From assembly GCA_937967645.1 (NCBI GenBank), contig CALBTT010000058.1, positions 1-42,106 of the forward strand: a DNA stretch of 42,106 nt, given 5' to 3'. Under the pieces are notes generated by a model. It ran no database searches and was not told the DNA's origin. It was given only the letters and a program-made list of their open reading frames with translations. Below are positions 30,456-39,245 of the stretch, in pieces. Position 1 is the first letter of the stretch, and every line of letters starts with the position of its first letter. The DNA is from an uncultured Zoogloea sp. Its GTDB lineage: Bacteria; Pseudomonadota; Gammaproteobacteria; Burkholderiales; Rhodocyclaceae. A program made the translations under genes and the position numbers.

Positions 30456-30466
30456 GGAATCACATC

Positions 30467-31042
30467 ATGGAAGCCTTCCTCGTCTCCACGGGCATCGTCG
30501 CCCTCGCCGAAATCGGCGACAAAACGCAACTTCTCGCCTTCATACTCGCGGCCAAGTTCCGCAAGCCCGTGCCCATCATCATCGGCATCCTGGTGGCCAC
30601 CCTGGTCAATCACGGCTGCGCGGGTGCGGTGGGTGAATGGCTCACCCACCTGGTCAGTCCGCAAACCCTGCGCTGGGTGCTCGGTGTGTCCTTCATCGCC
30701 ATGGCAATCTGGACCCTGATCCCCGACAAGTTCGAGGAGGACGATGCCAAGCTGGCGCGCATGGGCGTTTTCGGTACCACGCTGGTGGCCTTCTTCCTGG
30801 CCGAGATGGGTGACAAGACGCAGATCGCCACCGTGGCGCTGGCCGCCCAGTACCAGAACCTGGCCTGGGTGGTGGCGGGCACGACGATTGGCATGATGAT
30901 TGCGAACGTACCGGCAGTCCTCCTGGGCGACCGCATCGCCCAGCGCATGCCGGTACGCCTGGTGCACGGCATCGCCGCGGCGATCTTCGCGGTGCTGGGC
31001 GTGGCCACCCTGCTCGGTGCCGGTGAAAGCCTGGGCCTGTGA
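30467..31042 (+). CDS. GDT1/TMEM165 (UPF0016) family Mn2+ exporter
   Basis: The 191-residue membrane protein has six helices in two inverted halves, each with the family motif E-x-G-D-K-T (AEIGDKTQ, 15-20 core; AEMGDKTQ, 113-118 core). Bacterial members (MntX/MneA type) export manganese. The ATG at 30467 gives the family N-terminus and follows AGGGAA; upstream frame lies inside the riboswitch. A yybP-ykoY riboswitch directly upstream supports Mn2+ as the substrate. Confidence 0.92.
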   Translation: MEAFLVSTGIVALAEIGDKTQLLAFILAAKFRKPVPIIIGILVATLVNHGCAGAVGEWLTHLVSPQTLRWVLGVSFIAMAIWTLIPDKFEEDDAKLARMGVFGTTLVAFFLAEMGDKTQIATVALAAQYQNLAWVVAGTTIGMMIANVPAVLLGDRIAQRMPVRLVHGIAAAIFAVLGVATLLGAGESLGL

Positions 31043-31089
31043 GCATTTTTTGACCCCTGCCCGCGCGGCAGGCTGACGGAAGCGATCCG

Positions 31090-32046
31090 ATGAACGACAC
31101 ACACTCTCTCGAACCCGACCTGGAAGAAGACACGCCAGAAAGGGCAGCAGCGACCCGGCGCAGCACCTGGGTGAGCGTGGCAGTCAACGTGGTGCTCACC
31201 ACCCTGCAGGTGGTCATCGGCGTGCTGGCGGCGTCCCAGGCCCTGATCGCCGACGGCCTGCATTCCCTGTCGGATCTGGTGGCGGACTTCGTCGTGCTGC
31301 TGGCGGTGCATCACAGCCGCAAGGCGCCCGACGATGACCACCACTACGGCCACCAGCGCTACGAGAACGCCGCCTCCCTGGTGCTCGGCGGCCTGCTGCT
31401 GGCCGTGGGCGTGGGGATGGTCATATCGGCGGTGCACAAGCTGCAGGCGCCGGATGCGATCCCCACGGTGCACCAGACCGCCCTGTGGGTGGCGCTGGGT
31501 GCCCTGGTGGCCAAGGAGGCCTTGTTCCGTTACATGCTGGCGGTGGCCGAGCGGGTGCGCTCCAGTCTGCTGGTGGCCAACGCCTGGCACGCCCGTTCGG
31601 ACGCGGCCTCATCGCTGGTAGTGGCCGTGGGCATCGGTGGCAACCTGCTCGGCTACCCCTTGCTCGACCCGATCGCTGCGCTGATCGTCGGCCTGATGGT
31701 CGGCCGGATGGGCTGGGGCTTCACCTGGAACGCTCTGCACGACCTGACCGACCGGGCCGCCAACGAGGAGCAGATCGCTGCCATCGCTGCCGACATCACC
31801 GCCACCCCGGGGGTGCTGGGGATGCATGCCCTGAAGACGCGCAAGACCGGCGACATGATCCTGGCCGATGTCCACCTGGAGATCGACGGCAGTCTGAGTG
31901 TGGCCGAGGGCCACGAGATCGCCGAGGAGACCCGCCGCAAGGTGATGGCCCGTCACCCGGTGCTGGACCTGCTGGTGCACGTGGACCCGGTTTCCCTGCC
32001 CCGCCCACCGGCTGTAGCGCCGGCCCCGGAAGCCGGCCTTCAGTAA
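31090..32046 (+). CDS. Cation diffusion facilitator (CDF) family transporter
   Basis: The 318-residue protein has about six membrane helices. The metal site combines DGLHSLSD (Asp55, His58, Asp62) in helix 2 and HARSD (His167, Asp171) in helix 5, and a cytoplasmic C-terminal domain with DVHLEIDGSLSVAEGHEIAEETRR. The HxxxD pairs are more usual for Zn2+/Fe2+ carriers than for Mn2+ ones. It lies 47 bases downstream of the Mn2+ exporter with no clear promoter between, so it is probably cotranscribed under Mn2+ control. GGAAG precedes the ATG. Its end overlaps the convergent DUF2799 gene by 7 bases. Confidence 0.9.
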   Translation: MNDTHSLEPDLEEDTPERAAATRRSTWVSVAVNVVLTTLQVVIGVLAASQALIADGLHSLSDLVADFVVLLAVHHSRKAPDDDHHYGHQRYENAASLVLGGLLLAVGVGMVISAVHKLQAPDAIPTVHQTALWVALGALVAKEALFRYMLAVAERVRSSLLVANAWHARSDAASSLVVAVGIGGNLLGYPLLDPIAALIVGLMVGRMGWGFTWNALHDLTDRAANEEQIAAIAADITATPGVLGMHALKTRKTGDMILADVHLEIDGSLSVAEGHEIAEETRRKVMARHPVLDLLVHVDPVSLPRPPAVAPAPEAGLQ

Positions 32047-32600
32047 CCCGGACGCCCGGAGAGGCGGTCCAGATCGCTCTCCTTCCAGCGCAGCTGGTCC
32101 CGCTCCCGGCGCAGGTCCCGGTCCAGGTCGCGCAGTTCATGACGCAGCCGGGCGCGCCGCTCGTCGGTGAGCTTGTCACTGCGCAGCTCGCGCTCGATCG
32201 AGTCGGACTGCCCGTTGAGGGTCGAAATGCGGGCCCTGGACTGATGGACTTCATAAGCCGCCCGGTGAAGGGCGACAAAGGCCGCCTCCTTCCCGGGTGG
32301 GCATACCCCCATCTGATAGGAGCGCCCAGCCAGCCCCTCCTGCATGGCGTTACGTGGCTGGCAGTAACTCTCCAAGCCATCCAGACGCCCCCGCGCATAG
32401 GCGCCCGGATCCGGACGGATGCCGAATTCACCACACGCCTCCTGGTGCTCGGCCAGCCGGCTGGCCGGATAACCCATGCGGCCGTCCCGGAGCCCCAGCT
32501 CACGCCAGTTGACTGAACGGCACTCCTTTTCATCGAGGGTTGCACAGGCGCTCAGGGACAGCAGTACAAGAATCAGGGCAGACGCAGCAAAGGGGCGCAT
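32040..32600 (-). CDS. DUF2799 lipoprotein
   Basis: The 186-residue protein begins with a lipoprotein signal (LLSLSAC, lipidated Cys19) and shows the DUF2799 repeats around CRSVNWRELGLRDGRMGYPASRL and YCQPRNAMQEGLAGR. The C-terminal third (about 120-180) is highly charged and likely coiled coil. Function is unknown. Its tail overlaps the CDF gene on the other strand. Confidence 0.85.
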   Translation of the reverse strand: MRPFAASALILVLLSLSACATLDEKECRSVNWRELGLRDGRMGYPASRLAEHQEACGEFGIRPDPGAYARGRLDGLESYCQPRNAMQEGLAGRSYQMGVCPPGKEAAFVALHRAAYEVHQSRARISTLNGQSDSIERELRSDKLTDERRARLRHELRDLDRDLRRERDQLRWKESDLDRLSGRPGY

Positions 32601-32712
32601 GGCGCAGCAGGCTCCGGGGAGGCAGAAGGAGAGAGCGGAGAATCAGGAGAGGTCACGTTCGGTGGAACAGTAGCAGAATTTGACGACCCGGACTGCCGTG
32701 GTCCGGCCCCCT

Positions 32713-35427
32713 TCAGCACTTGCGGCGGGACGGTGAGAAGTTCGGCGCAGCGGCGTTGATCGAACGGACGATCCCGGCCATCAAGGGATCATCGGCGACC
32801 TCCGCAGTCAGCACCGTACCGTGCAACTGCGCCCGCAGATCGCTCCAGCGCTCGCGCAGCACCTGCCAGTTATGCTCGTCATAGGTGCCGCTGAACACGA
32901 CCGGCCTGATCTCGATGCGCGGAAGCCCGTCCCCCACTTCCCCTCGCGCCAGGGCCGCATCGAGCATGCGTTCCCACTGGCTGCCCACCCGGTCCACCCG
33001 CCCGATCTGCTGCTCGACGACGCCGGGGTTCCATTCGGGATGGAGCAGGACGACCGTACGACAGGCCTGGTGCAGGTTGAGGCCCTCCCTGCCCACCCGG
33101 GACTGGGCGACCAGCACCCGTGTGCTGCTGTGCGGCCGGTTGAAGGCAAGCTGCATCATGCGCCGGCTGTGGGGGCTGGTTCCACCATACATGAGACGTG
33201 CCAGACCGCCACGGAGACTCGAGTAATCGTCCTCCAGGCGCTGACGCAGGATCGGCCACAAGGCGGCCGCCTCGTCGGGGTCGAGCTGACCGTCGTTGTC
33301 CCTGTCCCCTTCATCACGCTCGGACAGCGCCTGCAGAAGCGCCTCGAACGCATCCGCATGGCTGGCCGGATCCGCGACGTCGCGCAGCCTGGGGCTGAGC
33401 AACTCTTCCAGCGCCCGGCTTACCGACGACAGGGCACGCGACTCATGTCCCGCCGCCTGCTCTGCCAGTACCTCGTTCCGGAAGGCCTCGAACAGCATTC
33501 TTGCCCGCTTGCGGGACGACCCTCGTTGAGGATCGGACTTATCGAAACCCACCGCGAGGGCCCCCAGCAACCCACGCCGGAACCGCTCGCGCGCGGCCTG
33601 CACGGCAGCGTACTGCTCCCGCAAGCGCCCCTCGACGGCGTCGATGGGCAGCGGGCACTTCAGCTGGGCATGGGCGGCCCGCAACGCGGGCCAGTCACTT
33701 TCGTCGGCAGAGCCGTCCCAGCCGCCATGCACCTTCTCCTGAGGCCATGGGTCCCCATGCTGCAGCGCCCGCAACAGGGCCCTGGCGTTGAGCAGCTCGG
33801 TCAGGCGGCGGAGCGGCCGGGTGAAGCAGCCAAATACCAGGACCTTCTCCCCTTTCGACAAGACCTGCTCGATCTCCCTGACGGTCTCCAGGATGGCCGG
33901 GTGGTTGAAGATTGCTTCGTCACCGTTCTGCCCTGCGAGAGGTGCCTGCATCACCCCCGACCACCAGCGCGCCCTGGCCCGACGCTTCGCTCCGGCCTCA
34001 TCGCTGCGCGACGGCGCATCCTCCGCGAGGATCTCTCCTGTCACCGCGGCGGCATTCTCATCCTCGCGCCCGGCGAAGGGCGCATCGATCAAGGCGGCCA
34101 GCCCGTGGCCGTTGCCCATCGTGAGACGGAGCCGCTTGAGCCGCTCCTGGTGCCCTCCCTGCCCACCCCGGGACACCTGGGACAAGGCCTCCGCTGCGCA
34201 TACGACCTGCTGCCAGGCCGGGCTCAGGCGTTCGATATCGATGCGGATGTCGCGCAACACCCGGTAGTCGTCCAGGGCATCTCCCGCCGCCTCTGTGAAG
34301 CGCCGCACGGCATCGTCCTCCCGCTTGTCGCGGCGGATCACGTAGGGCGACAGCGCCTGCTCGAAGCGGTCGGCCCGCTCACGGAACTGCGCCTGCAGGG
34401 ACGCGTCCGTCGGCGCATGGCGAAGCCCGGCGACAATACGCGCGTAAGCATTGACGTGCTCCGAGATCTGGCGGAGCCGTGCCTCATCCAGCCCCACCCG
34501 GGCCAGGATGCTGTTCCACTGCGACACATCCAGCTCCACCGGCGTCGCGGTCATGCCGAAACGTCGGGCCTCGGGCGTGGTCAGGATGATCCGGTCGAGG
34601 AGCGTGCTGAGCCTCGAATCTTCACCGCGGCTCTTGTGCGCCTCGTCAACCACCACCAGATCGAACAGCCCCAGGCCCAAACCCACCGCCTGCTCCAGGC
34701 AGGGGCGGAGCGCCTCGTCCTTCGAATACGCGGCGGCGTCCAGGGCGCCCGGCCAGGGGGTAAGCCCCGCCAGCGCCTTGATGGCCTGCCACGCGGGTTC
34801 ATCCTCGTCGGCGGGGATGGCCGTGACCACCGCCCGCGCGGCCCGCTGAGCCTGCTGCTCGGGCGCGTAGCGGCGGTCCATCCCATGGTAGCCCCGGGGC
34901 AGACGACCACTCGCCGAGACCCGCCGCCGCCACTGGCAATACACCTCGGGCAACATCGCCCAGCGCCAGGGCTGGCTGGCAGCCCCCAGACGCCAATCGG
35001 CGAAGGCATGAGAGAGCAGGACGACGGACGCCTCGAACCAGGGCCGGTTAAGGCTCGCGTCCTCGTCACTCCAGGCCTGGAGATACTGCCACAGGCTCCG
35101 CAGGATCTGCGGCGCCGCCGCCCCCCCCTCACGCAACTCATCCTGCCACTGGTAGCCGAGCACAGGCGGGACCAGCACGGCCACGCGACCACCGGCGCCC
35201 ACCACGGCGGAGATCAGCGCCACGGCGATCCGGGTCTTTCCCATACCGACCTCGTCGGCGATGATGAGACCATGGTCGACAACGCGCTCCGCGATGGCCT
35301 CGAGACTGGCGCATTGCCCGTCATTGAGCCACGCGGCCTTCCCCGTGGCCGCGCGCTCCCGTTCAATGCCGGCCCATTGCCGCAGCCGGCGAGCCACCTC
35401 CGCCCAACCTTGAAATCCGTTCTTCAT
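32713..35427 (-). CDS. Large SF2/SNF2-like helicase of the three-gene cassette
   Basis: The 904-residue protein has helicase motif I ADEVGMGKT (57-65), motif II DEAH (261-264), motif III-like MTATP, and in the C-terminal RecA domain LVAQSRVGREGLNLHQ and motif VI QIGRVDRVG (from 807). The Q-IGRxxR and NLHQ pattern resembles SNF2/RapA-type translocases. Long inserts separate the two RecA domains. One ends in DRDNDGQLDPDE (708-719), a perfect EF-hand calcium loop. The ATG at 35427 shares its first base with the stop of the upstream gene and has GGGAGG six bases before; a GTG three bases upstream is less well spaced. Confidence 0.88.
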   Translation of the reverse strand: MKNGFQGWAEVARRLRQWAGIERERAATGKAAWLNDGQCASLEAIAERVVDHGLIIADEVGMGKTRIAVALISAVVGAGGRVAVLVPPVLGYQWQDELREGGAAAPQILRSLWQYLQAWSDEDASLNRPWFEASVVLLSHAFADWRLGAASQPWRWAMLPEVYCQWRRRVSASGRLPRGYHGMDRRYAPEQQAQRAARAVVTAIPADEDEPAWQAIKALAGLTPWPGALDAAAYSKDEALRPCLEQAVGLGLGLFDLVVVDEAHKSRGEDSRLSTLLDRIILTTPEARRFGMTATPVELDVSQWNSILARVGLDEARLRQISEHVNAYARIVAGLRHAPTDASLQAQFRERADRFEQALSPYVIRRDKREDDAVRRFTEAAGDALDDYRVLRDIRIDIERLSPAWQQVVCAAEALSQVSRGGQGGHQERLKRLRLTMGNGHGLAALIDAPFAGREDENAAAVTGEILAEDAPSRSDEAGAKRRARARWWSGVMQAPLAGQNGDEAIFNHPAILETVREIEQVLSKGEKVLVFGCFTRPLRRLTELLNARALLRALQHGDPWPQEKVHGGWDGSADESDWPALRAAHAQLKCPLPIDAVEGRLREQYAAVQAARERFRRGLLGALAVGFDKSDPQRGSSRKRARMLFEAFRNEVLAEQAAGHESRALSSVSRALEELLSPRLRDVADPASHADAFEALLQALSERDEGDRDNDGQLDPDEAAALWPILRQRLEDDYSSLRGGLARLMYGGTSPHSRRMMQLAFNRPHSSTRVLVAQSRVGREGLNLHQACRTVVLLHPEWNPGVVEQQIGRVDRVGSQWERMLDAALARGEVGDGLPRIEIRPVVFSGTYDEHNWQVLRERWSDLRAQLHGTVLTAEVADDPLMAGIVRSINAAAPNFSPSRRKC

Positions 35428-37397
35428 CACTCGCCTCCCAGCATCCGTCCGTCACCCACGCCCCACGCATCGGCGACCCTCCCGAGCAGGTCTTCGTAGG
35501 CGCGTCCCGCCCGCGCTGCGCCATCCTCCGCGTAAGCGGGGCGGAAGGCGGCCTGCCGCAACGGCGACAGGGGATTGAGCCCCAGCGCCCGGAATGCCGC
35601 CACGCAGGGCGCCTCGGAAAGCTGACAGAGGGTCTGTTCCAGGCGGGCACACCACGCTGGCCAATCCGCCTGGGGCAGTTCGACCTGAAGGCTGGCGATC
35701 TGCTCGAGCAACACCATCATCTTGCGGATCGGCTGGCCCGCCTCGCCGCTGGCCCACCGCCCTGAGCCCTTGCCGCCCGAACCATGCTCCTTGTCATCGT
35801 CGCCCTCCTCTCCCGGGTCGGGATAGGCGGGAAAGCTGGTCAGCTGCCAGAGGGCCTCGTCCACGCCCAGCGGTTTCAACTCACGGGCAGCGAGGCGCCC
35901 CAACGCATCGAGCACAGGGATGTCGGCCCGGTGCTCGGGCGTGTGGGCCGGCCAGGTGATGCGCACCTGGCGGGGACGTTCCCCCACCCATTCGAAGGCG
36001 CCTTCGGCATCCGCCGTCAGCGCTCGCCCCTGGAGGTCCAGCACCGCCCCGTCGAACGCTTCCCCATCGGGCGGGCTGAGGACCCCGTCTTTCCAGACGA
36101 GCCAGGCCACCGGGGCCGACAGATAGGTGGCCTCCCGCGGGGGCATGGCGCTCCCCGCCTGCAGGTGCAAGTCGGCGCCCAGCGGGGGCGACTCCGGATC
36201 AAAGGGGAGATGCCTGCCGATGAAACGCTCGCTCTTGCCCCCGTCGCGCCGGCACTCCAGGGAGCCGGGGTCGAAGACCACACCGCACTCCAGATTGCCC
36301 CCCTGGGGTGACATGGATCGTGCAAAGCCGGGCCCCGTGAGATTGCCGGACCCCAGATACAGCCAGGGCTGTCGATAGGCCGCCTGATCGCCCCGCAGGT
36401 TGGCACTGAAGATGAACTTGGCATGCAGGCTGCGACGCACCACGCTGCCGAAAATCTCCTCGGGCTGGACCGCCCGCCTCAGGGTAAAGCCGGCCGCTTC
36501 CATGGCCGCCCGGGCGTCGGCGATGGACTGGCAGGCTTCGGGGTTGATCACCACATCCACGCCCGCCCGTCCGGTCAGTAAGTCCGCCTGTTCGAGCGTA
36601 CCCCTGAGGGCCTGGAGCACCCCCGGCAGCTCTCCGGCGCGCACGCCCCCCTCGTAGAACCCGGACCCCATCGCCAGGTAGTTCCGGGCCTTGTCCCCAT
36701 ATCGCGCAACCAGCCCGGGAAGCTGGGCCAGCAGGGACGTCCGGCGGTTGTCCACGACCCGTGGGGCCGCACCTGCGCCTCGGCGGGACACCGCCTCCAT
36801 GTGCAGACTCAACGCCGCCAGGGCGAGCCCGGACAGGGACACGTCATCCGCGCTGCGGGTGGCGCTGAGCAGGCGCGTGTCGTAATGCCCCTGCAACCAG
36901 TGCAATAGCTTCCACCCAGCGGCCACGTCCGCGCAAAGCTGCGCTACGCCGGGATCGCGGGTGCTGGTCAGATCCGTCGAATCCAGGTCCACGCGAAACA
37001 CCAGATCCAGACTCTCCTCCACCGTCTGCTGGGTCCAGTTGCCGGTGGAGACGAGCAGACGCACACACCACCGCTCCGGATCGGCCTCGTGGCGGAAGCT
37101 CAGCAGTGCCAGCTTGGCGTGCTGCAGGCGAAACGGCCTGCGCTGCCCGGCGCGCCACGGAAGATGCGCCACGCCCGGCGCATCCAGCATCGAGATGGGC
37201 GTGTGGTCCGGATCGGTCATCAGGGCGACGCGCGGGTACCCTTCTTCGGCGCGCCGGTCCGCCACGCAACGCGTGAAGCGCTCCGCCGCCCTGTCCATGA
37301 AGCGCGCGTCCGCAGAAAATCCGCAAACCCAGGCGAAGCCGCCGCGATAGTCGTCGGGCGCATCGAAATGCTGCAAGAGGGACAAGGGCGTCGTCAT
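35427..37397 (-). CDS. Phospholipase-D superfamily protein with Tdp1-like double HxK...N sites
   Basis: The 656-residue protein has two half-sites: His93-x-Lys95 with Asn120 (LQHAKLALL...VSTGNWTQQT) and His325-x-Lys327 with Asn352 (LHAKFIF...LGSGNLTGPGF). Both lack the Asp of the classical HKD motif. This HxK...N form is characteristic of tyrosyl-DNA phosphodiesterase (Tdp1), which removes protein or nucleoside adducts from DNA ends; the surrounding residues also resemble Tdp1. A C-terminal extension follows from about residue 400, with a Gly/Asp/Glu/Lys-rich linker near 540-560. ATGA overlap with the 442-aa gene and one-base overlap with the helicase indicate obligate coupling. Confidence 0.8.
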   Translation of the reverse strand: MTTPLSLLQHFDAPDDYRGGFAWVCGFSADARFMDRAAERFTRCVADRRAEEGYPRVALMTDPDHTPISMLDAPGVAHLPWRAGQRRPFRLQHAKLALLSFRHEADPERWCVRLLVSTGNWTQQTVEESLDLVFRVDLDSTDLTSTRDPGVAQLCADVAAGWKLLHWLQGHYDTRLLSATRSADDVSLSGLALAALSLHMEAVSRRGAGAAPRVVDNRRTSLLAQLPGLVARYGDKARNYLAMGSGFYEGGVRAGELPGVLQALRGTLEQADLLTGRAGVDVVINPEACQSIADARAAMEAAGFTLRRAVQPEEIFGSVVRRSLHAKFIFSANLRGDQAAYRQPWLYLGSGNLTGPGFARSMSPQGGNLECGVVFDPGSLECRRDGGKSERFIGRHLPFDPESPPLGADLHLQAGSAMPPREATYLSAPVAWLVWKDGVLSPPDGEAFDGAVLDLQGRALTADAEGAFEWVGERPRQVRITWPAHTPEHRADIPVLDALGRLAARELKPLGVDEALWQLTSFPAYPDPGEEGDDDKEHGSGGKGSGRWASGEAGQPIRKMMVLLEQIASLQVELPQADWPAWCARLEQTLCQLSEAPCVAAFRALGLNPLSPLRQAAFRPAYAEDGAARAGRAYEDLLGRVADAWGVGDGRMLGGE

Positions 37398-38722
37398 GCC
37401 TGCACCTCCCGTACCGGCGCCAGACCCAGGCAGCGGGGCAGGTCGCCCTGGAGGTCGGCATTGAGGAGGAACAGATTCGGGATCCGCTCCGAGATGCCCT
37501 CGGGCCACTCGATCCGGGGTGGCCTGCTGTCATCCTGTGGATCGCCCTCCTCCACTTCCGGGTGGGCTTCTCCGTCGTCCAGCCACGGCAGGATCCCCAG
37601 GTAGGCGCTGCCGGGGTAGATCTCGGCCCCGCCGGTCCACCGGAGTATGCGGCCGTCCCGGCTCACCAGATCGACCAGCACCTGGCGCAGGCTGTCCTGC
37701 ACACACATCTGGGCAAAGCGATTCGCCTCCTCCACGTTGGATTCCAGCCTCAGGAAGTGGGCCGCCTGTTCCTGCAGCGCCTCCGCCTGAACATCAAGGG
37801 CATAGGTGTCCAGGCGGGTCAGGTCGGCGTGCCTGGCATCGGACCGTCCCATCTGATGCTCGAGCTGCTCCAGCAGGGCATTGGCCGCATCCCGCAGCGC
37901 AAACAGGGCCGCGCCGCATCGCAGATCGTGCCAGTGATCGGCGCTGAGCCCGGACGGAGGGCGCTCCCAGTCCAGCTGCGCGTCCAGCGTAGGACGCAAG
38001 GTCTCGACCCATTCCAGGGCTGCCCGCCGGCGTATCTTGTCCTCGGTGCTTTCATGCGCCCCTCCTTGCAACAGCGCATCCCGCAGGATCGTTACCCCCT
38101 CCGGGGCCACCGGACAGAGTGGCGAGAGGGCCTGGGCCAGGCCGCTGTTGTCGGCAAGGGCGCCCTCCCCGCCCTGCGCCCACTGGGTCAGCAGATCCAG
38201 CGCGGTGCTGCTGTAATGGCAGCGCATGCCTGCGCATTGGTCCAGCAGAGCCTGCCCCCGCGCCGATAACACGTACCCGTTGAATCGACTGCTTGCCGCC
38301 TCGACCAGACCGAGGGCAGGCAGCGCCTGCACCGTGGCCATGCGCATGGGCTGGGAGACATAGAAGCCCGCCCGGGAAACTTTGGCGAAGGAAAAATCGG
38401 TCTTGTCCGCCAGCTTCAGGGCGCCGAGCAGACGTGGGTCCGACGACCAGCCGGTGCTCCTCAATCCGATGAAACAGGCCAGCGCCTCGATGGCGTTGGC
38501 CGCCTGGATGTTGCTCACCGGCTTGCCTGCGCGGGTGGCGCGCTCAGCCACCGCCACGCCGAGCAAGGACAGGACAAGCTGCTTGGCAAACCAGACCCCA
38601 CCCATGCCCGGCACGGCCCGTTCATTGAACGCCCTGACCGCCGCCCCCAGCCCGAGAGTCCGGGTTCGCCGCTCTCCGCCTCCCCCATCCGGCCCCAGCA
38701 TGCCCCACATCAGTGCTCCCAT
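37394..38722 (-). CDS. 442-residue unrecognised first gene of the cassette
   Basis: No family is recognised. Residues about 20-70 contain RAFNERAVPGMGGVWFAKQ and a hydrophobic helix; about 85-160 looks like a winged helix (MRMATVQALPALGLVEAASSRFNGYVLSARGQALLDQ). The middle is helical with HxD-rich segments, and the C-terminal 100 residues contain acidic linkers and end IPNLFLLNADLQGDLPRCLG. There is no signal peptide. AGAGGGG precedes the ATG at 38722; a second ATG at 38710 is also possible. It heads the operon and could be the recognition or DNA-binding component. Confidence 0.75.
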   Translation of the reverse strand: MGALMWGMLGPDGGGGERRTRTLGLGAAVRAFNERAVPGMGGVWFAKQLVLSLLGVAVAERATRAGKPVSNIQAANAIEALACFIGLRSTGWSSDPRLLGALKLADKTDFSFAKVSRAGFYVSQPMRMATVQALPALGLVEAASSRFNGYVLSARGQALLDQCAGMRCHYSSTALDLLTQWAQGGEGALADNSGLAQALSPLCPVAPEGVTILRDALLQGGAHESTEDKIRRRAALEWVETLRPTLDAQLDWERPPSGLSADHWHDLRCGAALFALRDAANALLEQLEHQMGRSDARHADLTRLDTYALDVQAEALQEQAAHFLRLESNVEEANRFAQMCVQDSLRQVLVDLVSRDGRILRWTGGAEIYPGSAYLGILPWLDDGEAHPEVEEGDPQDDSRPPRIEWPEGISERIPNLFLLNADLQGDLPRCLGLAPVREVQA

Positions 38723-39245
38723 TCACGCCCCTCTTTCGAAACCATCGTCCAGAACCTCGATGCGCGGATGCGCCGTGCTGCAAGAAGCACCGCCCACACT
38801 AACGGAGATCCCGGGACGGCCTTGATACGGCGAGATCTCGCGCTCCCGTCAGCGTGACGCATCGACGGCGTGTATTGGACGCGATGATCACGACACGGTC
38901 CGTCGCGCTGCGGGGACGGACAAGGCCTGCCCCTCCAGAGGAGAGGCTGAACGGTAGTCATCGGCGGGCCCGGGCACCGGGGGATGGACTGCAGGCCGTC
39001 CGGCAGACCTCGGTATTTCCCAAAAAAATCAAGGCACTGGGCCACTCGGATAAAGATATTCCTTGATTTTCAATACTAAAAACACTACTAAATGTAGTAG
39101 AAAAAAAAGTTTATCCGCACTATTGCATTTTTTAAGTATTTGTTTTTAAACAATTAAAAAATTTGGTCGATTTTCTCCTTCGGGGTAAGCTATGCGCCGA
39201 ATTAAGTCCTTGCCAATCACTCACCCAAGAGGCCCAGTCCGCGTC
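38723..39245. other. Intergenic region between cassette and nrdJ: GC-rich half, then AT-rich half
   Basis: No convincing gene lies in these 523 bases. The first part is GC-rich and includes a 12-bp palindrome GCGAGATCTCGC (38830-38841). From about 39060 to 39180 the sequence becomes very AT-rich (poly-A and poly-T runs), in sharp contrast with everything else in the window. It also has a near palindrome CTACTAAATGTAG (39085-39097). It should contain the divergent promoters. Confidence 0.6.
39163..39191 (+). promoter_or_regulatory. Possible nrdJ promoter
   Basis: TTGGTC (39163-39168) and TAAGCT (39186-39191) are 17 bases apart downstream of the AT-rich stretch. Each matches only half of the sigma70 consensus. 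If correct, the in-frame ATG at 39192 would lie upstream of the RNA start and 39246 would be the true nrdJ start. Confidence 0.3.

Noticed and set aside
32821..35499. 892-residue + strand frame opposite the helicase gene
   Set aside because: The - strand product has all helicase motifs; the + strand frame has none.
38854..39066. 70-residue + strand frame in the gap before nrdJ
   Set aside because: Arg/Pro-rich, no ribosome site, no recognisable domain.
39082..39135. NrdR boxes upstream of nrdJ
   Set aside because: ACACTACTAAATGTAG and a GCACTATT segment resemble half-sites, but the spacing of about 35 bases and several mismatches do not fit paired NrdR boxes.
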